A stretch of DNA of 64,000 bases from Odontesthes bonariensis (GCF_027942865.1 NC_134519.1:23904248-23968247), one strand, 5' to 3'; positions 12,641 through 26,100 are shown, numbered from the stretch's first letter. Program-made: numbers and translations. The notes: a model not told the origin generated them from the sequence alone.

Positions 12641-13620
12641 TACTGTATAGGCTGGACCAAACGCTGCTATTGGTCAGCTTGGCGCTTGACGTCACATGTT
12701 CTCCGCCCTGATCATGCAGCGTTCACATGCCCAACACTGAATGAATCAAGGTTGCGTTATGTTTGAATGTCGTCTTTTAAATGAGATCATATTGTCACAG
12801 TTCGGTGTGTCAACTTCAGGACAAGGTCAATTTCCAGTTGTGCTTTTCTCTGTGAAGTAAAAATCTATTTTGTAAGACTGACTTAAGAAAAGTTCAAATT
12901 GGCAACGTTCAAGTTATTCGAAGATATAGCTTACATATCCACCTAGAGTTTCTTGGTAAATAAAACCTTTGCTGAAAATTCTGTATAACGGTGTGCCAAG
13001 CTGTGACATATGAATGTCGGACTAAGAAGATTTTTATCTAATGCCATTTACTGCAGTTAGTAAAAGTTCTAGAGACCGCTGCTGGGTTAAATCAATCAAT
13101 TAGTTAGCTGATAAACCTCCAATAAAGTATGTCCGGTCAGCTTTACTTCTCCGCCCCCCCTTTTTTTTTTTTGTTATTTTTATTACTCTTTAAACTCTTT
13201 GATGAGCCTCGGACAGTTATATTTTACACCAAGGTCTTTAGATCCGTTTCAGGAAAACGAGAACTGATCAAACTAAGCATTGTCTATTAAAAGGGTTGAT
13301 CCCATGTTTAGTACTCAAGGTGGTAGGCACTTGCAAAAGTATCACCTACATCACATTTATTCATGCATCTGCTTACTACTTCTTCACTCTTTACAGAGCA
13401 GCTATCAGTGAAGCTGCACTGTGAAAAGCCTGTTTTGTGGTTCATTTTAGTGCATTTTAATATCATTTAGCATGGCAGAGATGGATTATCTTTCTCTATT
13501 CATACACTCTTTGTGAATACTTTTTTTTTCATGACCTTGTCAGCTGACCACATTCAGATTAATCAGGTAGTGATTTAATTATGGAGCTGATGGAATCCAC
13601 ACAGTTTTGTAATTGTCTAC
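12641..13620. other. Intergenic stretch, nothing recognised
   Basis: Apart from promoter motifs near 12,670-12,694 and a C/T-rich simple tract at about 13,153-13,172, this AT-rich stretch shows no exon, RNA gene or repeat family that I can recognise. Confidence 0.6.
12669..12694 (-). promoter_or_regulatory. CCAAT box plus full CRE palindrome upstream of slc25a36
   Basis: An inverted CCAAT (ATTGG at 12669-12673) is followed 13 bases later by the perfect CRE palindrome TGACGTCA at 12687-12694, roughly 450 bp upstream of the slc25a36 start codon. This arrangement is typical of CREB/ATF and NF-Y dependent housekeeping promoters. That it regulates slc25a36 is inferred from position only. Confidence 0.5.
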
Positions 13621-13624
13621 AAAG

Positions 13625-14640
13625 TACAATCATGTGAAAAAGTAAGCACCGTATATCCCATGGAAATACTTGGCTATTTTTTAATCCGTTTAGAAAGGCA
13701 AATGCTTATTATTGAGGATGATAGCCAAGGAAAATTACTAAGGAAATTGGCATTTTGCCAATGATAAGAAAAAGGGGCTAAAGTTCTTCTTTTGCTATCG
13801 ATGTGTGTGACAACAATTTGTCAAAATCCCAAGGGCTCTTCAAAGTCCTCCGAAAAATGGCTGCGGGTCCTTTCGCACCTGACAAGGCCTTTAAAAATAT
13901 TTAGAAACTATTTGAGATTTCCCATTATAGAAAAATCTTGTACAAGTGGTGTTGATTTCAAATGAAGCAATTCAACCAGGGCTGGCCATCCAAGCCGATT
14001 CTGTCCAAGAACAAACAGTTTGAGGCAAAAAGTGCAAAGTACATGTGTCTGCAATCACAAAGAGATTGCACATATTCGACCTACATGGGGGATGTATAAG
14101 AAGAAGCCTTTGCTGTCCAAGAAGCACGTTAAACCAAAGCAAGCTAAATAGACTGTGCATTTTCAAATATTTTGCATTCGTCAAACCAGTTTTGATTTTG
14201 ACTCATGCTAACTCATGCTAACATGCTGGTAGCAGACCAAAGGCGTCTTTTCTTAATGTGAAAGTCATGTCAGCTGTGAAGCATGGTGGTGGAAATATTA
14301 TGGTTCGGCGTTGCTTCTCTGTGTCAACGAATAGGTAAGTTGCAGTCATTCATTCAGTTATGAATTCTGCATCTTATGAAAGAAAGCTTGAGGATGATGA
14401 ATTTTGGATGGTTGAGCGGTAAAAACCTTCAGCAACCCAATGTCAGAAAGTGTTGGGCCATCATGTTAAATCCCCACTAGAAGTTGTATTTCCTCTAAGG
14501 ATGGCGATGCTGTCTTCTAAGGCCAAAGTTGTACTGCCTTTTTTCCACAGACGAATATGACATCTACTAAGTCTTTCTTAATGAATGCGTTTAAAAGAAA
14601 TAGAATTTCCTTGTAGTTCCCTTCAAGTACAGTGCGTCAT
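13625..14640 (+). mobile_element. Decayed Tc1/mariner transposon copy
   Basis: At about 14,275-14,320 a frame reads VKHGGGNIMV followed by CFS, the Tc1 transposase signature (usual form VKHGGGSIMVWGCF). Upstream, fragments in several frames around 13,975-14,190 also look like Tc1 transposase, and the last fragment resembling the C-terminal end is near 14,530-14,640. The frame is broken many times by stops and frameshifts, so it cannot make a transposase. The left end near 13,630 (CATGTGAAAAAGTAAGCACC) resembles terminal repeats of fish Tc1-type elements; no matching right end was found. The boundaries are approximate. Confidence 0.65.
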
Positions 14641-16247
14641 TTTCACGGGCTTAGTTCAGAAAAGGATCAAATGTTTGCTTGTTTCGAATGCATTTTCCAA
14701 GGAGCGCACTTAATTCATCACATGGCTGTTTGAAAAGTTGAAGTCATGTGCATGGTTTTACCGTTCACATTTACACCATCAAAACCCAAACTGTAACGTC
14801 CTTTATTAGCGAGGTCCCGTGACACGGAGGTCTTGGATGATTACTGTAGAACAGATTCGGGCACATAATAGAAATTGGTGTGCCTTTTATCAGTGACCAC
14901 TTTCAAAGGTGAAATTAATTGGATGCCCACGAATTCAGATTCAGAAAATACTTTTGAAAACACCACACCTGTTTAAGGTGTAGGCTACTACGTCTAATTT
15001 TGCCTGAAAAGATCATTGGTTTTTTTTCACGTTTAGCCGCACTGTTTAGTGTTGTATTGGCTTATTTAAATATATCCGTCATTTTTTTTGTTTATTTAGA
15101 CATTATTTACTCTTACGTGGCTGTTCCACCGAATAAAATATGCTGAAAATTAGCTGTGTTTTACATCAGCAGTGTTGTTGTTGTTTTAGATAACTACAAA
15201 GTAGAATGAAAACTAGTGACTTGACTGAAAGAATTTTCAGAAACACATCACTTTTTTTATATATATAAACAGTATATGTATATATCTTTGACCCATCCTT
15301 CTACTGGGCTCATGCTTTGCCTATTTTTGTTTGTTTGTTTAGCTCTTTTTTAAATTTCCCCCCACTGACACTATTTGGGCCTTTAAATCAATATGGTCAA
15401 GGTCCAAAAACATCAAAAGCACTATGATGGCTAGATAAACACAGGGTTGTGCTGAGAAATTCCATGAAATCTAATTTAGAAAAATTCCATTCAAATTCAG
15501 TGCAGTTATGATTGTAACTTGATTATAAAAGAAATAAGAGATTACATAAATTAGTATAGCCCTGGGATGGCCCTGGATAGATCTTGTAAGCCAATGGAAT
15601 GATCAGAATAACTGAAAATGGTCCAATTTACTCATATTTCATTGCATCGGAGCGTTGTATTGCGTGGTCAACAGATACAAAAGGACAGAAAACATAAAAC
15701 ATTTACTTATTCATTTATATGTTTTACCCTGAGAAAAAGAGAACAGTCAAGTGCCCCTTAAACAAGGACAAGGGAACATCAGAAAATGACAGAAACTGAA
15801 TTACTAGTTTCCACTGGTACTCACGAGGACTCATGCAAACCGCTTAAGGGATCACGAGATGGAAGTGCAGCACCTGAATTACTGTTATTGAAAGCGAAAC
15901 GCTGTGAATAAATGATGTAATCCGTCTGTCTCAGACTGTCACTCTCTCTTTATTTCACTCTGCATCGCTCACGTTACATATCTACACCGTACATAGCATA
16001 TTCATTACCCACTTTGAATTGTGATCTTATCTTATTTGTGCAATATATTAGAAATCAAGCATGTTTATAGGGAGAAAGGCCTGCAGCTGCATTTGGAAGT
16101 CATGACAGACTCTGAATTAATGTAAATAATGGGAAAAATGACCAAAAAAAAAATCACATTTCGAATCTGCTCCATCATCTCAAAGTTTCAGATATGTTTC
16201 CTTTGTGACAGCAGTAAGGGATCAATAATCTGATAACCACAGCAGAC
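14641..16247. other. Intergenic stretch, nothing recognised
   Basis: AT-rich DNA with short homopolymers and a TATA-type tract at about 15,258-15,288. No exon, RNA gene or repeat family was recognised. Confidence 0.55.
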
Positions 16248-17500
16248 TTTTTTTTTTTTCTCACTATTTTTATTGAATTTTTCACATTTTCACACACGCC
16301 TCATATAACCAAGGCAATCAACAACAACAGGTGCCCTCTTTGGATACACATCTGCAGATATACATCTTAAATGTACAGGTGATAGTAGTTCAATGTCGAG
16401 ACTCTGTTGGCTCTTGGCATCCTGGCCCGGTCATTCCTGTCCTTAGATAACCTCTTCCTCTTGAGACAAGTCCGCCGCATCCACAAATGTCCAGAGGGGT
16501 CTCCATATGTTTTCGAAAAACTCACTTTTCCCTTTTAGGAGATATGTTATGCATTCCAGGGGTAAGGTTTCCAGCATTTGTATGATCCATTGTTTGATAC
16601 TTTGCGCTGTTGTTTTCTTCCAGAGGAGTGCAATCAGTCTTTTAGCTTGCAGGAGACACCTAGTATAAAAAACCCTGGATCCAGAGGAATGTCCTTCGAG
16701 ACAAGATGTTCTATAGTTTGCTTAATTGTTTTTCAAAATGTTTTAATTTTCCTGCATTCCCAGATACAGTGAAATAAAGTTCCTTTTTTTCTTCTGAACA
16801 TTTTGTGCATGTGCCTGGAATATTAGGATTATACCTATTTAAAGTGACAGGTGTAATATAGATTCGCATTAACCATTTGTACCTTAAGGGTGAGTTAATC
16901 GTTTGTTTGTGAGCCTTTGAACAGACTGACTGCCATTGCTCTCGTGACAGATTTACCCCTAGGTCTTTTTTCCAGGCTTCTAGTTTGAGTGTTGAGTCTT
17001 CTGGGGAGTTTAAAAGTATGAAATCATAAAATTCTGAAATTGCACAATTGCCTGAGCTATCTTTGCAGACCATTTCTTCTAGATGGGATTTTGGTGGCCT
17101 AGTCAAATCTTTATTTTTTTTTTTACTTAATGTAGCTGAAGCTATATAAAGAAATATTTTCTATGTATATTAAATTTCTGACTAAGTACTTCAAAAGACA
17201 TCATGTAAGTTAAACCCGCTTGGTATAAATCTTGAATTTTGCCTAATCCATTAGTGGTCCATTGTCTAAATATAGAATCTGCTCTTCCGGGGGTAAAATC
17301 TTGGTTTCCCCAAATTGGAGTGAATTGTGACAGTGTAGTTGGCTCCTTTGTGAATTTATTTATGTTATACCATATTTTGATCATGTTTTTAGCAATAGGG
17401 TTAACAGTTTTTTCCAGCAAGCTGGGAACTGAGTCAGAGAAAATATATAAAAGTAAAGGTGTGCAGACCATTTTTATTGATTTTATTTATTGCATATCTC
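16248..17500 (-). mobile_element. 5'-truncated LINE-1 (L1 clade) remnant, antisense
   Basis: A T-run at 16,249-16,260 is the 3' poly(A) tail of an element lying on the minus strand. Minus-strand frames at 16,711-17,106 and 17,142-17,471 resemble the C-terminal part of L1 ORF2: WKKDLG, then REQWQSVCSKAHK, YKWLMRIYITP and a late CTKC pair from the Cys-rich end. The two frames are out of phase and no reverse transcriptase or endonuclease domain is present. The element is therefore 5' truncated and dead. The 5' boundary near 17,500 is approximate and I could not find a clear target duplication. Confidence 0.8.
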
Positions 17501-17755
17501 ATAAAATACTGTTTTGTATGTGTTCTTTCCCGGCAAGTTGGGAATGGAGTTAACTGCAGCTTGAAAATCCAAAGCTATGCCATGTTAATGATCTGCGGGT
17601 GCATTTGTGTGGTGGTCTCAGTTAAAGTCCACTAACACATGTCTTATGACATCCCATGCATGTGGAGATGCAGCATCTCATGATTTGTGTTGGACTTTGA
17701 CCCAATAAGATTGGTGAGTTGACTAATAAAAGACATGCTCTGAGGGGTGTGAGTG

Positions 17756-17757
<2 letters not shown>

Positions 17758-17818
<61 letters not shown>

Positions 17819-17832
17819 GTGTGTGTGTGTGT
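17758..17832. repeat. (GT)n microsatellite
   Basis: More than 30 GT units with a few interruptions. Read on the minus strand it gives spurious His-Thr repeat frames, which are not genes. Confidence 0.95.
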
Positions 17833-17859
17833 ATGAGTGTGTGACGATCCCTGTTCAAA

Positions 17860-19030
17860 ATAACGTGCAGAAATCATATTTACCTGGACTGGACCCATTC
17901 TTTATCAGTGTTTGGGTTCAAAAGGACTGAAAAGAAAGAGTTAAGGGGCAGTGTAAGGCAGGTCAATGAGACAAAAATAGATACTGTTTAATTAATGGTT
18001 AAAAATTAAATGAGGACATTTCTATTTTAGGTTTTACCAGAGTCCCATTTTGGTATTGACAATGGGATTCACTTTGAAAGTTGTCAAAGTATCATGGACT
18101 TTTTTTGGTATAATGTAGAATTAGTTTGGCATATTATATGTAGTAACACTATACATCATATTAGCCTAAGTTGCAGTAGTTCAAGATTTATGTCAAAAGG
18201 GCAGGTTCCAAATGTTTGCTTTAGACAGCTTTAATATCTGTGTATCCATTAAATCAGCAACACACATAAGCCAAAACTTCTAATGTATTCTAGCAGATAT
18301 TCAGATCGAGCACTACTGACAGAATATACGGAAATAATATTGGTTTGTTTGGGAATCTATGGAATTATGAACTCTGTGCGTATGTATATGAGCTGTATGT
18401 ATGTTTGTATAATAAAAATGTCCACAGTGAGTCAAAAGCACACACGGTATATGTACAGGAAAGCAATTATGTACACAGCTGAACCTTCAACAACCACAAA
18501 CCCCTATGCACAATCAAAGTATTTAAACCATATTAACCATTATTGTTGTTTCTGAACTCTTGTTTAAACAATGCATAAAAGAACCACTAAAAATCATCTC
18601 TCTTCCCTCACCTCTGGAGCTGCCTTTAGTGGCCACCGTGCCACCAAGAATTATTTGACTAATTGCTTCCACCTAGTGGTTTTACTTTGATATGACAAGC
18701 TGTATTTTTGAGTACCAACTGCAAAGGCTTTTCGTATACTGCCGCTGTACAGTTTTATTCGATATGTATATCACTGCTCATTGACATAAAAATAAATGGA
18801 ATAATCATACATTTACAAAGAAAATCGTCCGTTTTGAGTTTCAGTGTAGATTGATGTACTACGATTTAAACTCATTAAAACTATCAAACCAAGTTAAATA
18901 GTGTATTTAGACCAAAGTTATAATCACTTTATACAGGATGTTCATGTTTACTCCCTTAATATAAAGCTTCTTCAAAATTCTTATCTGCGAGATTTTGATA
19001 TCTGATTTCCTGGGGTTATTAAGATAAACA
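17860..19030. other. Intergenic stretch, nothing recognised
   Basis: AT-rich sequence upstream of marchf2. Short open frames occur (for example 18,283-18,555), but none has a recognisable domain or splice context. Confidence 0.55.
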
Positions 19031-19039
19031 GTCCAATAT

Positions 19040-19394
19040 TGCAGATGACTATGAAGGCAGCACTGTGTCACATGACCAGTCCACAGCTGAGGGATGCCGA
19101 GGAAGGCTTGCCCGTTGCTAGCCAGTTAGCGCCGTTAGCTGTGTCTAGCAATACTGGCAGAAATAGCCGTTTCTTCTCACCTTTTCAAACCAAATCACTC
19201 GATAGACATATGCTACAAATCATGGAGAGGATACAGCACTTATGGTCGTCTTTAGTATTTACTTGTATCGCTATCTTTTGCTTAAATATCAATGTCATAA
19301 TTTATAGCTAGGGCTGTCCAGTTAGCTCAGCTAGCTTGTGGCTGACCAAAGCAGGGCCAAGGCCAAGGCCAAGCGAAAAAAAGCAGGCCTGCGG
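19040..19394 (+). promoter_or_regulatory. marchf2: Probable promoter and noncoding first exon of marchf2
   Basis: A good splice donor (GCGG then GTGAGT) ends a likely untranslated exon at 19,394; the matching acceptor is TTCTCTTCAG ending at 22,320, just before the first coding exon. The exon start is not visible. A GGCCAA direct repeat lies just before the donor. The link to marchf2 is inferred from position and compatible splice signals. Confidence 0.4.
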
Positions 19395-21547
19395 GTGAGT
19401 AAATTTACGATAATGTCTGTTTTTCTGCTCGATTACAATATTTTCTATGTTATGGTCATACATTAGTCTCATGGCTGACGGCTACCAAAATGGTTTACAG
19501 TGTGTTCTAATCTTAAATTATATTTTGGCTTTGGTTGCCGTTTCTCATTAATGTTACTGTACCAGTCATGTACATGGCAGCATAGTTAACGTAAGCTGTG
19601 TTATTTTTAACTGCTAATCTTGTAATAAGGTTACTAAATGTACATGTACACCAGTCGGACCGCGCGTCCTTTTGTTTTTACGGTGACACTGGGTTAATCC
19701 ACCAGGCTTTTACAAGTACGTTGCTTTTAACTGCAGTAACATTAGCAGGCTTGGTTGATTTAGCTCCAGATGCATTAATTCGCTCTCGGACCGTTATAGT
19801 TATGCCAAGCTTTTAGAGAAAGCTGTCAGATTGCGCTGCTGGTAGTACAATTGTGACGATTTATGTTGCAGAGGCAGGTAGGGGGCATACAGCTTGTTTC
19901 TGACAACACAGCCCTAACCCACCCCAGATGTCGTCAAGGTCTACCTGAAAAACAAATATTTTGAATAGCCCAGTGTAACATTCCTAATGTGCTCGCCAAC
20001 ATCAGTTGGCAATTGAAATCACATAATCCATCCGCATTTTTTACTTTGTAAAAACACTCGTTTTTGCTGTTTTTGAAGGCCATGTTGTAAAAGCTGGAGG
20101 TGTGTTGTGCATTTATTTTTAAATATCTACTTGTAATACTGCAGTGTGTGTTGGGCAGCTTTGGAAATCATGACATCTGAATTTATTTTTCAACCTATTT
20201 CTACTGTGTTACACACCAATAACAGACCAGTGGATTGCCTATTGGGTGAGCAGTTTTAAGGATTGAGTGCCTCGCATCGGTACTTCTTTTTTAAAGTTGC
20301 CAATTTGCAGCTATGTTTACCATCTGCTTTGATACAGAGAGGTATGATTACTCGCTTGTATTGATATCGCTTGTATTGTCAACTTCTCTTATTATTTAGT
20401 GGTTAACTGATAGTGTATTTCAGTAGGAGGAATGTGGGTTGCACAGATGGCAGTGCTGCTTATTTATGTGTCACCGTTATTCCGTTTTGTATTTCATAAA
20501 TACACAAAAAAAATGCAATAAAAATAACAAATGAGACACAAAATTGCTGAACTGAGATTAGAGGTTCAAGTAAAGCAGATATAAGTCTACATTCTGAGTT
20601 AGTCTCATCTCAGATGATTGTGTCATTAACCACTCAGCCAAACATTAATGATTAAAACAATTACCAAGTCAACAAAATGAAGTCTCTAAATCATGAGAAA
20701 GTGAGCAGTGTTGAATATATTGAGTATTTCAGTCGCCTTCCACCGTCAGACAAAGTTACTGTTGGAGTATACCTTACGTTTTCACTGCAGGTATGTCCTG
20801 CCAAGGATTCAGCTGAGCCACATCACAACAACTTGAGCAAGCCAGTGTGGCAGAGGAAGGCCCAGTCCAGCTGTTGCAACAGTGTATGGATTAACTATTG
20901 ATAGCAGCTGCACCCTTAAAAGATTGTTAACCATACCAAGTGGAAAAATAAGGCAGATGTTGATGGTAATCCTCAGTTCTATCACCGTGGCTCAGCATGA
21001 AATCAATTTCAGAGTATCCTCTTACCAGTTACTCCTTTAACCTCGGTTCTCTGAGTAGGTAAGCAGCCCTTGAACTTTCACGCTGGTGCTGCTGGCAAAT
21101 TAATCCATGGCGTGTGGTAACTTCAGTTTGTAAATTCGCATACAATCCTCTAACAGCTAGACGCAAGATCATCAGGCTGATCTAATTGCCTGATCTGCAG
21201 AGTTGCTACATTTCAGCTTCTATCTTCACAGAAATTATCCAGATTTTCTTGATGCAATAAGTCCTTTCTAGTATAAGTAGCACTCCAAGTGTAAAGGTCT
21301 GCAAATTCTGTCATCCAGGGAAGATGCATATCTGTGAGGTCCACAGAACAGCTAGTTAGGCTAATACATTGCAGTAAGTCTATTTGGTTCCAGTGTTACT
21401 GGTAGATTCTACTTGCTCACTTTTGCTGCCCTAAAACAGAGAATCGAAAGAAAAACTATTTAGCAAATCCAACTCTGCTGTTCAGTAAAACACAGTTCTC
21501 AGCATTTTCCCTTGCAAATCTCTGAATTTTCTTTATTTGGATCGATA

Positions 21548-21919
21548 GGGCTGCACGGTGGTGTGGTGGTTAGCACCGTCGCCTCACAGCAAGAAGGTTC
21601 CAGGTTCAACACCCAGCTGGGGCCTTTCTGTGTGGAGTTTGCATGTTCTCCCCGTGTATGCGTGGGTTCTCTCCGGGTACTCCGGCTTCCTCCCACTGTC
21701 CAAAAAATCATGCATGTTAGGTTGATTGGCATCTCTAAATTGTCCTTAGGAGTGAGTGTGAGCATGCATGGTTGTTTGTCTCGTTTGTCTCTATGTGGCC
21801 CTGCGATGGACTGGCGGCCTGTCCAGGGTGTACCCCGCCTCTCGCCCATTGACTGCTGGGATAGGCTCCAGCCCGCCCGCGACCCGATCGACGGATTCAG
21901 CGGTATAGATAATGGATGG
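21548..21919 (+). mobile_element. tRNA-headed SINE-like retroposon with conserved fish LINE-type tail
   Basis: The head, GGCTGCACGGTGGTGTGGTGG onward, has a box-A-like TGGTGGTTAGC and, about 40 bases later, a box-B-like GGTTCAACACC. The body is a widespread fish repeat (GTTTGCATGTTCTCCCCGTG, then GTCCAGGGTGTACCCCGCC), ending in an ATGGATGG tail. Open frames on both strands over it (147 and 155 aa) are shadows of the repeat. The same tail occurs 5'-truncated at 42,371-42,536. Family naming is by recollection, so the SINE call is moderately sure. Confidence 0.7.
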
Positions 21920-22453
21920 TTTTGTGTTTTACATCGTGGCATTTTACATGAGAGGATGCCTCCTGCATTCTGTGTTTAGTGCATTTATTTTAAACAAAAC
22001 ATTGATCAACTAATCACATAAAGATAATTCCCATTAATACAAAAGCAGAGACATGTTAAACGCATGTAAAGCAACCTGAGTGACAAGACGCCGTTGTTTG
22101 TTACCGGCTATCTGAACTGATAATTTGGCAGTTTTTAAAAACATGCCAGTAAATGGCCTCGTTAATTGGCTCACCAGTTACTTGTTCCATGTCTGGTGTC
22201 GGCGTGACATCACTGAGTCATATGAAGCATTTTATCGGAGTCTCGCACCATTGACATTGTGTTGTACATAGGTTGTCCAAGTGACCCATACTTTGTGTCC
22301 TTTTTTCATCTTCTCTTCAGCATCCACCTGGACGTTTGTCTGTTGGTGGAGAGAAAAGAGAGAGAATAGGAGAGAGGCTTCTGTTTGTGCATCAGATCTT
22401 CTTCTGAAGTCGCCTCTGCCATCATATCCATCAGTGTCAACCTCAGATGAGCC

Positions 22454-24163
22454 ATGTCTTCACCGGGGTGCTGCCAGCTACCTGGCTCTCTTTGCGATTA
22501 TTCTGGCAACGCTGAAACTGATGCCTCCAAGGATTCAGAGGAGTCTGACTCTACCACGCAGGCCCAGTACGTTGCCAAGGTTACGGCTAAAGATGGCCGC
22601 CCACTCTCCACTGTTGTCAAAGCCGTGAGCTTGCAGAGGTATGTTGTTGTAGAACTCACATGGGGCCCTGGTAGATTTACTGAAAATTGATAAGATTTGC
22701 GTAACCATCAATTGTGTCCTGTTGTTGTGCGCAGCGATGTGGGGATGTGTCGGATTTGTCATGAGGGGGCTGGCGGGGAGACACTGCTCTCACCCTGCGA
22801 CTGCACCGGTACGCTGGGCAAAGTACACAAGAGCTGCTTGGAGAAGTGGCTCTCATCCTCCAACACCAGCTACTGCGAACTTTGTCACACAGAGTTCACT
22901 ATTGAACGGCGGCCACAACCACTCACACAGGTTAGAGACGCTTCACTGCGATGTTGAGTTTTGTTTTTTGTTGCTTGTTTTGTTTCTCTGAGAGAAGCTC
23001 AGGTGGAAAGGAGCAATACGGATTAGTCTAAAACGGGAGATATCATTTATTCTTTGGCACTGATGTAAGGACTGTTGAAGTCATTGAAAAATCATTGTGG
23101 CCCCAATTAACTGCTTCAATATATGAGACGACTTGCTTATGTTAATAAATGAGCTGCCGACATGAAAAGCTCTCAGTCCTCAGGTTTATTTAGTAGTAGC
23201 ATGAAGTAGTCGGTGCAGTCTTTACCTGCAGAAAATCACAACATTTAGGCAATTTCACAGTGACTTAGAAAATATAGATTAAAAAAAACAGCTAACTTTG
23301 AGTAGCACCGGTGACCTCTTTCTTTTTCTGCTCAGTGGCTGAAGGACCCCGGGCCACGCAGTGAGAAGCGCACGTTGCTGTGCGACATGGCCTGTTTCCT
23401 TCTCATTACACCCCTGGCAGCTATCTCCGGGTGGCTGTGTCTGAGGGGAGCCCAGGACCACCTGCAGCTGAAGAGCAGACTTGAGGCCGTTGGCCTCATT
23501 GCCCTCACCATCGCCCTCTTCACTATCTACATCCTCTGGACACTGGTAACTAACGCGTTGCCAAGTCATTCCCCTGTAACTGAGAGAAAAAGGCCTGAAA
23601 AACTGGCATAGAGGGAATGGTTTCCTCCTCTTTGGCTTTTGCCTACAACTTGATATAAGTCGGTTATAATACCTTATTAAGACATTTAGATGCAGAAAAT
23701 GTGTAGAATAAAGACAACTAATCTCACATATTTATGTTATTCCCTTCTAGAAACTGTTGTAATGTTGTTTTTTTGTGACTTTGGCAAAAAGTCAAACAAA
23801 GAAGGGGCTCATTTGATACGCTATCCTTTTGCATCTTTTGAATCGGTAGCAAACGCATCGTTCAAATAGGAAAGTTAGAAGGATTTCCACTCTTGCCATG
23901 CTACTCTGTCTCAAATATCCTCGTGTCAGTTTTATTGACGTCTGCCTTTTTCTCCCTTGTCACTTGTTGTCACGTCCTCCTCCCGCTGTCATTTCATCCC
24001 ATCTCAGGTGTCATTTCGGTATCACTGTCAGTTGTACTCGGAGTGGAGGCGGACCAATCAGAAAGTGCGCCTGCTCATGCCCGACATGAAAGGGGCCCAC
24101 ACCACCCAGCGTTCAGTGCCGACCAAGTCGACCAAGAAAATGACTGACGAGACCATCGTATGA
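22454..24163 (+). CDS. marchf2: E3 ubiquitin ligase MARCH2 (membrane RING-CH)
   Basis: Coding exons are 22454-22638, 22735-22930, 23336-23545 and 24008-24163; all GT-AG, frame kept, 248 aa (human MARCH2 is 246). Exon 2 carries a complete C4HC3 RING-CH domain: Cys67, Cys70, Cys83, Cys85, His93, Cys96, Cys109, Cys112, with CRICHEG and [11 protein letters not shown]. Exon 3 encodes two membrane helices (about residues 145-165 and 178-198) separated by a short loop with [12 protein letters not shown]. Exon 4 starts [20 protein letters not shown] and ends TIV, a class I PDZ-binding tail. MARCH2 works in endosomes, ER and plasma membrane, ubiquitinating membrane cargo. The N-terminal [10 protein letters not shown] matches MARCH2 better than its paralogue MARCH3. 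The ATG follows an untranslated exon segment from 22,321. It is convergent with rab11b. Confidence 0.95.
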
Positions 24164-25330
24164 GTGCGAGAGCGGTGGCAAGAGGAATATTTAAATAAAA
24201 AAATGGAAGCGCACCCAAGCACTCTCTAAAAACAAAATTAATCATAATAATGAACTTTTGCACTTCATATGGACCATTCTGAGGGGGGAGAGCTGCGTTC
24301 TCCTCATGTTTATTGAAGCACTTGATGAAAAATACCACGGTATTGGCCGACCACAAAAGTGGTTTTGGGAAGAACTCATTCCAGAGTCACTGTAGATGAA
24401 AACTGAGTTGTCCCCTACAGCCAGCGCTGGGAAGCGGAAATATGAGTTATGGACTAACCAGCCTGACTTTTTATGTCAGTGATACAAACTTATGAAATAC
24501 TAAGACACAAGCTAATGTAGCAGGATATAACTGATTCAGCATGCTACTACAGTATAATATGAAACATATTCACTACCTATAATTCCCCCATGCCCCTTCA
24601 CAATGTATTTAACTGGTTTTGAACAATGGGAACTAATAACCCTGCGGAGGATGGTAATCATAAAAAACATGATTGACAAGGTCTAGCTGTGAATACTACT
24701 TTCATTGTTTTCTTTGTTTGACGAGTAGTGGGTGACAGTCACCCTTACCAGTGTCTTTGTCTATAATCTGAACTCTTTAATTTTCCAGGTAAGGCTTTTA
24801 CATTGCTGTCGGAGTAGTAAAAAATCTAATTATCTTCCTATTAAGGCAGCAACAGAGGCATTGTGTATTAATCACACTTGTCGGGGGGGGCATGACGATT
24901 GTAGCATATTGGATAACACTCCAGCTGGGGAACTGCAGCGCAGTGATGGAAAAGGAAAAAGTATTTAAGGTGTGAAAAAGTGTTTACATTCTAATTGGAT
25001 GTCTCTCCTATTCTCATCAAAGTGCATTGACGAACAGCGCTGCTCCACCTGTAAATGCACCATTCATTAACTGAGCTGCCTAGCGATGACCAGTAGTAAT
25101 GTCTTGCACCACAGGAGATGCAGTTTTAGATGGCGGAAGAACAGTGTTTGGAAGATGAGATTTACAGACTTTTACCCATATTAAAAACCCAAGCATCAGA
25201 GCAGGCTGGTGTTTGGTAAAAGTGCAAAAGAGAAATGTGTTTTGAGATGTCCATCGATGTGTGCTAAACAAAGTATTTTGTGTTATTGTAGTCTTCCTGC
25301 TTCATCCCCTGGAAAGTTGGGTTATTGTGC

Positions 25331-25336
25331 AATAAA
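25331..25336 (+). terminator. marchf2: Polyadenylation signal AATAAA for marchf2
   Basis: A canonical AATAAA lies about 1.17 kb after the marchf2 stop codon, followed by a GT-rich stretch. Earlier weaker AT-rich candidates exist, so alternative 3' ends are possible. Confidence 0.6.
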
Positions 25337-26100
25337 ACATGAGGGACTCCTGGGCTTTGTGTGAACTGTGGTTTGCTTGTTTGTATTAGCTATCAAGCGA
25401 TTTGAAATGTATGTAGTGATCATACCGATTGGAGTTGAGACTTGAGAATTTCTCTTGTCTTAATTATTTTTCTGCTGGGAAACACGTGCACCCATCCACT
25501 TTCTGCTAGTTAAGAGCAGCAACAACTCTACTCTTACCCTTAGATATAGGGTGAGGAACTCGTTCATCTGGGAGGCCAGTAAACTATGAATTTGGCCAAC
25601 AATGAAAAAATGATTTGTGCACCTTTGTTCAAATAAGCAACCTCTGTGGGGTCCACAACATGTCAGGGGTAAAGTCTACCTCATATTTACTCCGCAACGA
25701 TGTTTTCTAGCAGAACTGTGAATCTCAAAGGTTTTTGCTTACTGTCCCCTATGGAGAAGCACTGAAAAGTGTTTTTTTTTTAATTCAAATTTCTCAGATG
25801 GGTTTGTTTACTGTAAACTGCTTGAGGCCTGAAAGGTGAAAGAGAGCAAAAATGTCATTTTTTTCACAAAATTAATACAGGTTTGTCCAAGGGAAATACT
25901 TTCTTCTTTCTGAACCCATTGTTTTTCTCTTGTCTCATCCTTTCAAAAGGACTTTCCCCCTTATTGTTGGAAACCTCCGGACGACATGGACACTAGTTAC
26001 GTTTCGCTGCATCAGCAAAATAACACAGTCGCACGTTTTGATGCTAAGTTGTTTTGTGTCTGTTTAGAAAGAAGAGACGCAGAGAAGTAATATTGTAAAA

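Noticed and set aside
17239-17553. 104-aa plus frame
   Set aside because: Antisense shadow of the L1 ORF2 remnant.
17622-17898. His/Thr repeat proteins on the minus strand
   Set aside because: Translation of the (GT)n microsatellite.
21499-21979. 147-aa minus and 155-aa plus frames overlapping each other
   Set aside because: Both lie over the SINE-like repeat at 21,548-21,919; the same peptide recurs at the truncated copy at 42,335-42,649.
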